A stretch of 64,000 nt of DNA from Streptomyces antarcticus (GTDB taxonomy: Bacteria; Actinomycetota; Actinomycetes; Streptomycetales; Streptomycetaceae), in assembly GCF_026627255.1 (NCBI RefSeq), contig NZ_JAPNLM010000012.1, positions 1 to 64,000 on the forward strand. Reading direction: 5' to 3'. A program made the translations under genes and the position numbers. Below are positions 35,364 through 43,233 of the stretch, in pieces (positions within the stretch are counted from its first letter, which is position 1; the number at the start of each line of letters is the position of its first letter). The notes beneath the pieces are model-generated. The model did no database searches. It was not told the origin of the DNA and worked only from the letters and a program-made list of their open reading frames with translations.

Positions 35364-36482
35364 TCAGCGGCGCGACATGTAGATGTCGAGCGCCTTGTGC
35401 AGCACCTTGTTGAGCGGGAAGTCCCACTCGCCGACGTACTCGACGGCCTCGCCGCCCGTGCCGACCTTGAACTGGATGAGGCCGAACAGGTGGTCGTTCT
35501 CGTCCAGCGTGTCAGAGATGCCGCGCAGGTCGTAGACGCTGGCGCCGAGCGCGTAGGAATCGCGCAGCATGCGCCATTGCATCGCGTTCGAGGGCCGCAC
35601 TTCCCGCTTGTGGTTGGCGGACGCGCCGTACGAGTACCAGACGTGCTGGCCGACGGTGAGCATCGTGGCGGCGGCGAGGGGCTCCCCCTCGTGCGTGGCG
35701 ATGTAGAGCCGCATCCGGTTGGGGTCCTCGGAGTTGAGGGCCGTCCACTGGCGCTGGAAGTAGCTGAGCGGGCGCGGGCGGAACTTGTCACGCTCGGCCG
35801 TGATCTCGTACAGGTGCTGCCAGGTCGGCAGGTCCTCGTAGCCGCCCTGGACGACCTCGACACCGGCCTTCTCGGCCTTCTTGATGTTGCGGCGCCACAG
35901 CTGGTTGAAGCCCTTGAGAACGTCGTCCAGCGAGCGGTTGGCCAGGGGCACCTGGAAGACGTAGCGCGGCTGGACGTCGCCGAAACCGGCGCCGCCGTCC
36001 TCGGCCTGCTGCCAGCCCATGCGGCGCAGCTTGTCCGACACCTCGAACGCGCGGGGCTCGATCACCGAGGCCTCCACGTCGCGCAGGCGCTTGACGTCGG
36101 GATCCTGGATGCCGGCCTTGATGGCGATCGAGTTCCACCGCCGGATGACGACGGGCGGGCCCATCTTCACGGTGAAGGCGCCCTGCTGCTTGAGGTGCGC
36201 CAGCATCGGCTGGAGCCACTCCTCCAGGTTGGGGGCGTACCAGTTGATGACCGGTCCCTCGGGAAGGTACGCGAGGTACCGCTTCACCTTGGGCAGCTGC
36301 CGGTACAAGACGAGCGCGGCGCCGACGAGTTCGCCGGAGCCGTCGAACCAACCGAGGTTCTCCGAACGCCACTCGTTCTTCACGTCGGCCCACGCCGGGA
36401 CCTGGCAGTGGCTCGCCGAGGGCAGGCTCTGGAGATAACCCAGATGCTGCTCTCGGCTGATGGTCCTCAGGGACAGGCTCAT
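35364..36482 (-). CDS. femX: FemABX aminoacyltransferase (FemX)
   Basis: 372-aa FemAB/FemX family protein, which adds the first cross-bridge residue (Gly in Streptomyces) from aminoacyl-tRNA to lipid II. The two GNAT-like lobes are visible, with KVKRYLAYLPEGPVINWY in the first and the lipid II-site segments RNIKKAEKAGVEVV and YDLRGISDTLDENDHLFGL in the second. Length and position beside the racemase-like gene match other streptomycetes. Some members were first studied for vancomycin resistance; that role is not implied here. Confidence 0.92.
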   Translation of the reverse strand: MSLSLRTISREQHLGYLQSLPSASHCQVPAWADVKNEWRSENLGWFDGSGELVGAALVLYRQLPKVKRYLAYLPEGPVINWYAPNLEEWLQPMLAHLKQQGAFTVKMGPPVVIRRWNSIAIKAGIQDPDVKRLRDVEASVIEPRAFEVSDKLRRMGWQQAEDGGAGFGDVQPRYVFQVPLANRSLDDVLKGFNQLWRRNIKKAEKAGVEVVQGGYEDLPTWQHLYEITAERDKFRPRPLSYFQRQWTALNSEDPNRMRLYIATHEGEPLAAATMLTVGQHVWYSYGASANHKREVRPSNAMQWRMLRDSYALGASVYDLRGISDTLDENDHLFGLIQFKVGTGGEAVEYVGEWDFPLNKVLHKALDIYMSRR

Positions 36483-36614
36483 GCGGGGCGTCTCCTCCGG
36501 CGGCTTCGCTGGCTATGGCGCGAAGCCTACTGCGACAGGGGCGCCACCCATCTGGGGGACGGGCCCGGGGCCCGGGCCGGCTCGCGGCCGGCGCCCTGTC
36601 GCGGAGGCGTCCCG

Positions 36615-36929
36615 TCAGCCCAGCCAGCCGCCGAAGAGGCCGCCGTGGGCCATCCCCATGTAGAAGCCGAAGGCAGACGCGCCAAGGCCGATGATCAGCG
36701 CGAAGCGCTCGCGTGTCGTGACGGAGATGAACTGTCCGTACGCACCGGTCAGGATCCCGATCAGCCCCGCCCACGAGCTGATCAGGTGCAGCTGGTCGAA
36801 GAAGGCCGTGACGAACGCCACGGCGCCGAGGACCAGGGTGACCGCCATCAGGGTGTCCTGCAGCGGATGGGGCTTGCCGTCGGTCGAGAAGAGCGAGATG
36901 GAGGACTGGCGTCGCATTGCCTGTGCCAT
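36615..36929 (-). CDS. Small conserved membrane protein
   Basis: 104 aa with three or four hydrophobic segments (LMAVTLVLGAVAFVTAFF, ISSWAGLIGILTGAYGQ, FALIIGLGASAFGFYMGMA). ATG 36929 follows AGGAGGTG by 7 nt, an ideal ribosome site, so it is a real gene. No function is known. It precedes femX on the same strand. Confidence 0.85.
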   Translation of the reverse strand: MAQAMRRQSSISLFSTDGKPHPLQDTLMAVTLVLGAVAFVTAFFDQLHLISSWAGLIGILTGAYGQFISVTTRERFALIIGLGASAFGFYMGMAHGGLFGGWLG

Positions 36930-37045
36930 CGGAAGGCACCTCCTGGCTGAAGCAGAGCGGTGCGGCGGGACTGCCTCCGGACCGGCCGGGGGCATAGCAC
37001 CGAGCACACCCGATGGATACAGATTGTGGCCTCCTGGTGCCGGAT

Positions 37046-37075
37046 TTCAACCGGAAGGAGTCGACGGGGTAGTCT
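37046..37075 (+). promoter_or_regulatory. Probable promoter of rpsF operon
   Basis: TTCAAC (37046-37051) and TAGTCT (37070-37075) with an 18-bp spacer, about 105 bp upstream of rpsF. Confidence 0.5.
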
Positions 37076-37180
37076 GTACGGTCTGCGCGGTGTCTGTTCA
37101 CGGACGCCGTGCGGTACGCATCACGACCCTCCTGCCACGGATCGACCGTGGCCGCTGAGTCCAAAGGAGGTGGGTTCCAC

Positions 37181-37471
37181 ATGCGTCACTACGAAGTGAT
37201 GGTCATCCTCGACCCCGATCTCGAGGAGCGCGCTGTCTCCCCGCTGCTCGAGAACTTCCTTTCCGTCGTCCGTGAGGGCAACGGAAAGGTCGAGAAGGTC
37301 GACACCTGGGGACGCCGTCGTCTCGCTTACGAGATCAAGAAGAAGCCCGAGGGCATCTACTCGGTCATCGACCTTCAGGCCGAGCCTGCGGTCGTCAAGG
37401 AGCTTGACCGACAGATGAACCTGAACGAGTCGGTTCTCCGGACCAAGGTCCTTCGCCCCGAGACCCACTGA
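37181..37471 (+). CDS. rpsF: 30S ribosomal protein S6
   Basis: 96-aa ribosomal protein; MRHYEVMVILDPDLEERAV and WGRRRLAYEIKKKPEGIY are typical. ATG 37181 behind AAAGGAGGTG. It heads the conserved rpsF-ssb-rpsR-rplI operon. Confidence 0.97.
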   Translation: MRHYEVMVILDPDLEERAVSPLLENFLSVVREGNGKVEKVDTWGRRRLAYEIKKKPEGIYSVIDLQAEPAVVKELDRQMNLNESVLRTKVLRPETH

Positions 37472-37543
37472 ACTTCGGTTCAGCGGTAATCGGGACCGAG
37501 TAGCACAGCAGCCCAGCAGCAATCCCCGCCGAGAGGTTCATCC

Positions 37544-38146
37544 ATGGCAGGCGAGACCGTCATCACGGTCGTCGGCAATCTCGTCGACGACCCCGAGCTG
37601 CGCTTCACCCCCTCGGGTGCGGCGGTCGCGAAGTTCCGTGTCGCGTCCACTCCCCGCACCTTCGACAAGCAGACCAACGAGTGGAAGGACGGCGAAAGCC
37701 TGTTCCTGACCTGCTCGGTCTGGCGGCAGGCGGCTGAGAACGTCGCTGAGTCCCTTCAGCGGGGCATGCGCGTCGTCGTCCAGGGTCGGCTGAAGCAGCG
37801 GTCCTATGAGGACCGCGAGGGAGTCAAGCGCACGGTCTACGAGCTGGACGTCGAGGAAGTCGGCCCCAGCCTGAAGAACGCCACGGCCAAGGTCACCAAG
37901 ACCGCGGGTCGCGGTGGCCAGGGTGGATACGGCGGCGGCGGCCAGCAGCAGGGTGGCGGCGGCGGCAACTGGGGCGGAGCCCCCAGCGGCGGCGCCCCGC
38001 AGGGCGGCGGAGCTCCCTCCGACGACCCGTGGGCGTCCAGCGCGCCGGCCGGCGGCCAGCAGTCGCAGGGCGGCAGCAGCGGGGGCGGTTGGGGCGGAAG
38101 CTCTGGCGGCACCGGCGGTGGCTACTCGGAGGAGCCGCCCTTCTAG
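37544..38146 (+). CDS. ssb: Single-stranded DNA-binding protein SSB
   Basis: 200-aa protein with an N-terminal OB fold (ETVITVVGNLVDDPELRFTP ... KRTVYELDVEEVGPSL) and a long Gly/Gln-rich linker ending EEPPF, the acidic tip that recruits replication and repair proteins. The usual tail is D-D-x-P-F; here it is EEPPF. Lies between rpsF and rpsR. Confidence 0.97.
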   Translation: MAGETVITVVGNLVDDPELRFTPSGAAVAKFRVASTPRTFDKQTNEWKDGESLFLTCSVWRQAAENVAESLQRGMRVVVQGRLKQRSYEDREGVKRTVYELDVEEVGPSLKNATAKVTKTAGRGGQGGYGGGGQQQGGGGGNWGGAPSGGAPQGGGAPSDDPWASSAPAGGQQSQGGSSGGGWGGSSGGTGGGYSEEPPF

Positions 38147-38189
38147 GGCGGCTCTCACCCCCACTTCTTGATCACACAGGAGAGACACA

Positions 38190-38426
38190 ATGGCGAAGCC
38201 GCCTGTGCGCAAGCCTAAGAAGAAGGTCTGCGCGTTCTGCAAGGACAAGACCGCGTACGTGGACTACAAGGACACGAACATGCTGCGGAAGTTCATTTCC
38301 GACCGCGGCAAGATCCGTGCCCGCCGCGTCACCGGCAACTGCACGCAGCACCAGCGTGACGTCGCCACGGCTGTGAAGAACAGCCGTGAGATGGCACTGC
38401 TGCCCTACACGTCCACCGCGCGATAA
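38190..38426 (+). CDS. rpsR: 30S ribosomal protein S18
   Basis: 78-aa S18. Contains KKKVCAFCKDKTAYVDYKD, including the CxxC-type zinc residues (C-x2-C) also seen in zinc-binding S18 versions, and RRVTGNCTQHQRDVA. Streptomycetes often have a second, zinc-free S18; which this is follows from the cysteines. Preceded by AGGAGAGAC. Confidence 0.96.
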   Translation: MAKPPVRKPKKKVCAFCKDKTAYVDYKDTNMLRKFISDRGKIRARRVTGNCTQHQRDVATAVKNSREMALLPYTSTAR

Positions 38427-38444
38427 GGAAAGGGTGACCGACTA

Positions 38445-38891
38445 ATGAAGATCATCCTTACCCACGAGGTCTCTGGCCTCGGTGCCGCCGGCGATGTCGT
38501 CGACGTCAAGGACGGTTACGCTCGCAACTACCTGGTCCCGCGTGGTTTCGCGATCCGCTGGACCAAGGGTGGCGAGAAGGACGTGGCGCAGATCCGCCGC
38601 GCCCGCAAGATCCACGAGATCGCGACCATCGAGCAGGCCAACGAGTTCAAGGCCAAGCTCGAGGGCGTGAAGGTCCGTCTGGCCACCCGCGCGGGTGACG
38701 CCGGTCGTCTCTTCGGTTCCGTTACCCCGGCTGACATCGCCACGGCGATCGAGTCCTCGGGCGGCCCGAAGGTCGACAAGCGCCGCGTCGAGCTGGGCTC
38801 CCCGATCAAGACCCTCGGTTCGTACCAGGTCTCCGTGCGTCTGCACGCTGACGTGGCCGCGAACGTGGGCATCGAGGTCGTCGCCGCCTAA
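38445..38891 (+). CDS. rplI: 50S ribosomal protein L9
   Basis: 148-aa two-domain L9: N-terminal MKIILTHEVSGLGAAGDVVD and KDGYARNYLVPRGFA, the L9 signature, joined by a long helix to the C-terminal domain. Starts 19 bp after rpsR. Confidence 0.97.
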   Translation: MKIILTHEVSGLGAAGDVVDVKDGYARNYLVPRGFAIRWTKGGEKDVAQIRRARKIHEIATIEQANEFKAKLEGVKVRLATRAGDAGRLFGSVTPADIATAIESSGGPKVDKRRVELGSPIKTLGSYQVSVRLHADVAANVGIEVVAA

Positions 38892-38902
38892 GGGCTGCGC
38901 GC

Positions 38903-38936
38903 GAAGGGCCGCACCCCATCTGGGGTGCGGCCCTTC
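38903..38936 (+). terminator. Hairpin terminator after rplI
   Basis: GAAGGGCCGCACCCC (38903-38917) and GGGGTGCGGCCCTTC (38922-38936), a perfect 15-bp stem with a 4-nt loop. Confidence 0.92.
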
Positions 38937-38969
38937 GCCGTGTCCGGAGCCGTCCGGTGACGGCGCAGG

Positions 38970-38985
38970 GGTTTCACGTGAAACA
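38970..38985. promoter_or_regulatory. parS: parS site (1 of 3)
   Basis: GGTTTCACGTGAAACA, one mismatch from consensus. Confidence 0.92.
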
Positions 38986-38993
38986 GCGGCGCT

Positions 38994-39009
38994 CGTTTCA
39001 CGTGAAACT
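38994..39009. promoter_or_regulatory. parS: parS site (2 of 3)
   Basis: CGTTTCACGTGAAACT; 14-bp core palindrome intact. Confidence 0.88.
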
Positions 39010-39021
39010 AAGACCGCGCCT

Positions 39022-39037
39022 CGTTTCACGTGAAACA
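39022..39037. promoter_or_regulatory. parS: parS site (3 of 3)
   Basis: CGTTTCACGTGAAACA, one mismatch. Spacing from the previous site is 28 bp, and 24 bp between the first two. Confidence 0.92.
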
Positions 39038-39042
39038 CCGCT

Positions 39043-40380
39043 CTAGCGGGTGGCTCCCGCGACCAGCCAACGGCCCGATCGTGCCCGGAGCTGGAGGGTG
39101 ACCATGCGGACCAGCATCATCAGCGTCATGGCCCACCAGAGTGTCGTCAGACCGCCGCCCATGGCGGGGACGAGCAGCGCGGCCGGGGTGAAGACCGCCA
39201 GCGTCAGCAGCATGGCCCAGGCCAGGTAGCGGCCGTCTCCGGCGCCCATCAGTACCCCGTCGAGGACGAAGACGATGCCGGATACCGGCTGGGAGACGGC
39301 CACCACCAGCAGTGCCGGCAGCAACGCGTCCTCGACCGCCGGATCGCTGGTGAACAGGGGGACGAACACCGGGCGGGCTAGGACGACGAGCAGGCCGAGG
39401 ATGAAGCCCGAGGCGACCCCCCACTGGACCATGCGACGGCAGACCGCCTTGGCACCCGCGGTGTCCCCCGCGCCGAGGTAGCGGCCGATGATGGCCTGCC
39501 CCGCGATGGCGATGGCGTCCAGGGCGAAGGCGAGCAGGCTCCACAGGGATAGCAGGATCTGGTGCGCCGCGATGTCGGCGTCGCCGAGCCGCGCGGCGAC
39601 GGCGGTCGCGATCAGCAGTACGGCGCGCAGGGACAGGGTCCGGACCAGCAGCGGGGCTCCGGCCTTGGCGCAGGCCCGGATACCGGCGGCGTCAGGGCGC
39701 AGCGAAGCGTCATGGCGACGTGCTCCGCGTACGACGACCACGAGGTAGGCGGCGGCCATGGCGCACTGGGCGATGACGGTGCCCCATGCGGAGCCGGCGA
39801 TGCCGAGGTCCGCGCCGTAGACGAGGGCAACGTTCAGGATCCCGTTGAGGGCGAAGCCGCCGATGGCGACGTAGAGCGGGGTGCGGGTGTCCTGGAGGCC
39901 GCGGAGGACACCGGTGGCGGCCAAGACCATGAGCATGGCCGGGATGCCGAGCGCGGAGATCCTCAGATAGGTAATGGCATGCGGGGCGACGGCATCGGAG
40001 GCGCCGAAGACCGATACCAGCCAGGGTGCGGCGGGGAGGACCACGACGATGACGGCGGCACCGAGCAGGAGGGCGAGCCAGATGCCGTCCATGCCCTGCC
40101 GGATCGCAGCCCTCAGGTCGCCCGCCCCCACCCGACGGGATACGGCCGCGGTGGTGGCGTAGGCGAGGAAGACGAAGATGCTCACGGCGGTGGTCAGCAG
40201 AGCGGCGGCGATGCCCAGGCCGGCCAGCTGGGGGGTGCCGAGGTGCCCCACGATGGCGCTGTCGGCCATCAGGAAGAGGGGTTCGGCGACGAGTGCGCCG
40301 AAGGCGGGCACGGCGAGAGCGAAGATCTCCCGGTCGTGTCGTCTCGGTGCGGCCTTCGGCGCGGCGGGGGCCTGTGTCAT
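39043..40380 (-). CDS. MATE family efflux transporter (DinF-like)
   Basis: 445-aa polytopic protein of the MATE family, which exports drugs or metabolites in exchange for Na+ or H+. About 12 helices; the N-terminal LAVPAFGALVAEPLFLMADS and the paired half at about 220 fit the DinF branch. The substrate is unknown. Divergent from dnaB across a 434-bp region. Confidence 0.9.
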   Translation of the reverse strand: MTQAPAAPKAAPRRHDREIFALAVPAFGALVAEPLFLMADSAIVGHLGTPQLAGLGIAAALLTTAVSIFVFLAYATTAAVSRRVGAGDLRAAIRQGMDGIWLALLLGAAVIVVVLPAAPWLVSVFGASDAVAPHAITYLRISALGIPAMLMVLAATGVLRGLQDTRTPLYVAIGGFALNGILNVALVYGADLGIAGSAWGTVIAQCAMAAAYLVVVVRGARRHDASLRPDAAGIRACAKAGAPLLVRTLSLRAVLLIATAVAARLGDADIAAHQILLSLWSLLAFALDAIAIAGQAIIGRYLGAGDTAGAKAVCRRMVQWGVASGFILGLLVVLARPVFVPLFTSDPAVEDALLPALLVVAVSQPVSGIVFVLDGVLMGAGDGRYLAWAMLLTLAVFTPAALLVPAMGGGLTTLWWAMTLMMLVRMVTLQLRARSGRWLVAGATR

Positions 40381-40814
40381 GCGCTCAATCTAATCTTCCA
40401 CAGGTAATGGATGCAAGGGTCCTTGGATCCTTACCGATGCGCTGACTTGGGAGTTCTTTCCACCCCGTTGGGGGCGATCTTGAGACAGTGGCGAAGATTT
40501 TTCCCCCGACCTGGCTCCGGATGAAGAAAGCGCAGGTCAATGCGGGTAGTGGGGTGGGGCGGGTGATTTTGTCCACAGCGTCGTCCCCCGGTCCGTGCAC
40601 AGCTTCCGGGGAGTTACCCACAGCATTGGCCCCGTCGTCCACATCTCATCCACACAGCCTGTGGATAACAAGATTGGCTGACGCCGCTCCCGGCCCTACC
40701 GTGGTGCGTTACCCGACTCGCCGACAGCCGATCCGGGTGCCCCAAATGTCAGAGCCGTGTCGTAGAAAGAGTGACACGGCGAGGTCCGCGTTGCGGACGG
40801 GAGGAGGTGGTCCG
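40381..40814. other. dnaB upstream region
   Basis: 434 bp between the MATE gene and dnaB. The middle carries a DnaA-box cluster (listed). An open frame continues in frame upstream of dnaB to 40488 but has no ribosome site and overlaps these boxes, so it is not taken as coding. Confidence 0.7.
40570..40669. promoter_or_regulatory. Cluster of DnaA boxes upstream of dnaB
   Basis: Five DnaA-box-like 9-mers in 100 bp: TTGTCCACA 40570-40578 (exact), TTACCCACA 40615-40623, TCGTCCACA 40636-40644, TCATCCACA 40647-40655, and TGTGGATAA 40661-40669 (complement TTATCCACA, exact for the general bacterial consensus). Non-oriC clusters near the origin are known to titrate DnaA in S. coelicolor; whether this is such a site or a dnaB regulator is inferred. 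Confidence 0.75.
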
Positions 40815-42314
40815 GTGAGCATGCCCGAGCCCACGGACGACCCTTGGGCCGACAGCGGTCCAGGTGACCGTCTGCCCGCCCGCTCGCGCCGCAGCGGCGA
40901 AGGCCGCGGCCGCGGGGACGAACAGCGCGATCGGGGCCGCGAGAACGGCTCCTGGGACGACGGCGGGGGCGGAGGCGGAGGCGGGGGCGGCTTCGAGCGC
41001 GTCCCTCCGCAGGACCTCGACGCCGAGCAGTCGGTGCTCGGCGGCATGCTGCTCTCCAAGGATGCGATCGCCGACGTCGTCGAGGTCATCAAGGGCCACG
41101 ACTTCTACCGGCCCTCGCACGAGACGATCTACCAGGCCATCCTCGACCTGTACGCCAAGGGCGAGCCGGCCGACCCGATCACCGTCGGCGCCGAACTGAC
41201 CCGGCGTGGCGAGATCAGCAAGGTCGGCGGGGCCTCGTACCTGCACACGCTGGTGCAGTCCGTGCCGACTGCGGCGAACGCCGAGTACTACGCCGAGATC
41301 GTCCACGAGAGGGCCGTTCTGCGCCGACTGGTGGCCGCCGGCACGAAGATCACGCAGATGGGGTACGCGGCCGACGGCGACGTCGACGAGATCGTCAACA
41401 GTGCCCAGGCCGAGATCTACGCCGTCACCGAGCAGCGGACGTCCGAGGACTACCTGCCGCTCGGCGACATCATGGAAGGCGCACTCGACGAGATCGAGGC
41501 GATCGGCTCCCGCAGCGGCCAGATGTCCGGAGTTCCGACCGGCTTCACGGACCTGGACTCGCTGACCAACGGCCTGCACCCGGGCCAGATGATCGTCATC
41601 GCCGCCCGTCCCGCGATGGGCAAGTCGACGCTCGCCCTGGACTTCGCGCGGGCCTGTTCGATCAAGAGCAATCTGCCGAGCGTGATCTTCTCCCTCGAGA
41701 TGGGGCGCAACGAGATCGCGATGCGCCTGCTTTCGGCAGAGGCCCGCGTGGCGCTCCACCACATGCGCTCGGGAACGATGACGGACGACGACTGGACCCG
41801 GCTGGCCCGCCGGATGCCGGACGTTTCGGCCGCCCCGCTGTACATCGACGACTCCCCGAACCTGTCGATGATGGAGATCCGGGCGAAGTGCCGTCGGCTC
41901 AAGCAGCGCAGCGACCTCTCGCTCGTCGTCATCGACTACCTCCAGCTGATGCAGTCGGGCGGCTCGCGCCGCCCCGAGAGCCGACAGCAGGAAGTCTCGG
42001 ACATGTCCCGAAACCTCAAGCTGCTGGCGAAGGAGCTCGAGGTCCCCGTGATCGCGCTCTCCCAGCTGAACCGTGGACCGGAACAGCGCACCGACAAGAA
42101 GCCGATGGTCTCCGACCTGCGTGAATCCGGATCGATCGAACAGGATGCCGACATGGTGATCCTGCTACACCGTGAGGACGCCTACGAGAAGGAATCTCCG
42201 CGCGCCGGTGAGGCGGACCTGATCGTGGCGAAGCACCGAAACGGTCCGACGGCGACGATCACGGTGGCATTCCAGGGCCACTATTCGAGATTCGTGGACA
42301 TGGCCAACACGTAG
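40815..42314 (+). CDS. dnaB: Replicative DNA helicase DnaB
   Basis: Hexameric helicase of the replication fork. 499 aa from GTG 40815, preceded by GAGGAGGTGG. After a charged, Gly-rich N-terminus (1-60), the N-terminal collar starts VPPQDLDAEQSVLGGMLLS; the RecA-like domain has Walker A AARPAMGKSTLAL and VVIDYLQLM, and the tail ends HYSRFVDMANT. No intein. The TAG stop at 42312-42314 lies 8 bp before the left end of a Tn7-like element. Confidence 0.97.
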   Translation: MSMPEPTDDPWADSGPGDRLPARSRRSGEGRGRGDEQRDRGRENGSWDDGGGGGGGGGGFERVPPQDLDAEQSVLGGMLLSKDAIADVVEVIKGHDFYRPSHETIYQAILDLYAKGEPADPITVGAELTRRGEISKVGGASYLHTLVQSVPTAANAEYYAEIVHERAVLRRLVAAGTKITQMGYAADGDVDEIVNSAQAEIYAVTEQRTSEDYLPLGDIMEGALDEIEAIGSRSGQMSGVPTGFTDLDSLTNGLHPGQMIVIAARPAMGKSTLALDFARACSIKSNLPSVIFSLEMGRNEIAMRLLSAEARVALHHMRSGTMTDDDWTRLARRMPDVSAAPLYIDDSPNLSMMEIRAKCRRLKQRSDLSLVVIDYLQLMQSGGSRRPESRQQEVSDMSRNLKLLAKELEVPVIALSQLNRGPEQRTDKKPMVSDLRESGSIEQDADMVILLHREDAYEKESPRAGEADLIVAKHRNGPTATITVAFQGHYSRFVDMANT

Positions 42315-42322
42315 CGCCGATG

Positions 42323-42397
42323 TGTAGGGTCTCAAATTTCGTGGCACAGTCTCAGCCGCGATGGCACAACGGTGGCATTTATGCCGCTGTTGTGAGA
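42323..42397. repeat. Left end of element A with TnsB-like sites
   Basis: Starts TGTAGGG. Three 18-bp sites share TCTCA-N5-(C)R-TGGC: TCTCAAATTTCGTGGCAC (42330), TCTCAGCCGCGATGGCAC (42350, 20 bp further) and an inverted copy at 42380-42397. The first begins 7 bp from the terminus. A short spacer of about 115 bp with GGAG follows to the first gene. Confidence 0.8.
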
Positions 42398-42513
42398 CTC
42401 CCTGATGGGGCATTCGTCCTTTCGGGTGACGGAGATTTTGGTTGGGCCTGTCGAGGGACGTAGCGCTGACACCTTGGCTGTACGGGCGATTGCCTGTGGG
42501 CTGGGGGTACGTG

Positions 42514-43233
42514 ATGGACGAAGCGTTTGTGACCGTGAGCTTTCGTCGTCGAAGCGGTGAGTGCGTCGAAGAGCGGGCTTGGCGTACGGTGCCAGTCGAG
42601 CTCTTGGAGTCGGCTGCTCCGTGGCGGACTTTCCGCTGGTACAAGGGGCAGAAGCATTACTCCGGCATCTACTGGTCTGCGACGGTCCGCGAGCATGTGA
42701 TCTACGAGTCGCGCCTGGAATTGGCGAGGCTGCTCTTCGCCGATTTCGATCCCGCCGTGCGGTCCATCGTGGCTCAGCCCTTCCTGCTGAAAGCTGAAGT
42801 GGACGGGAAGCTCCGCAAGCACATCCCGGACTACCTGCTGATCACCGAGCAGGGGCCGATGGTCGTGGACGTCAAGCCGCTGCACCGGTTGTCCAAGCCC
42901 GATGTGGCCTTCACCTTCGACTGGACTCGACGGGTGGTGGAGTCGCGGGGCTGGCAGTACGAGGTGTCGAGCGAGCCGCCGACGGCACAGCTGGAGAACA
43001 TCCGTTTCCTGGCCGGCTATCGCAGGAACTGGCTGTTCAGCCTCGACCTTCTGGACGAGCTCCTGGGCGCTGACCTCGATGGAACCCCGTTGGGGCAGGT
43101 CCCGGGCCGTTTTCCCGGCCGTGCGGAGCCGCATGTGCGGTCCGCGGTTCACCACCTGCTCTGGACAGGCCGCCTCGTCACAGACCTTGGCCAACCGATC
43201 AGCCCTTCCCGGGTGTTGCGGACGGCGTCATGA
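42514..43233 (+). CDS. TnsA-like transposase endonuclease
   Basis: Cleaves the 5' ends of a Tn7-like transposon; works with the TnsB transposase. 239 aa from ATG 42514, chosen for GGGGG 6 nt upstream; TTG 42442 with GGAG could add 24 residues. The nuclease core reads YESRLELARLLFADFDP, then KHIPDYLLITEQGPMVVDVK, giving the E...PD...(D)xK pattern of the TnsA-type PD-(D/E)xK fold. The C-terminal half is winged-helix-like in TnsA. Its TGA overlaps the next ATG. Confidence 0.87.
   Translation: MDEAFVTVSFRRRSGECVEERAWRTVPVELLESAAPWRTFRWYKGQKHYSGIYWSATVREHVIYESRLELARLLFADFDPAVRSIVAQPFLLKAEVDGKLRKHIPDYLLITEQGPMVVDVKPLHRLSKPDVAFTFDWTRRVVESRGWQYEVSSEPPTAQLENIRFLAGYRRNWLFSLDLLDELLGADLDGTPLGQVPGRFPGRAEPHVRSAVHHLLWTGRLVTDLGQPISPSRVLRTAS

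Noticed and set aside
40488..40814. N-terminal extension of DnaB to 40488
   Set aside because: Overlaps the DnaA-box cluster; the GTG at 40815 has a strong ribosome site and matches the family start.
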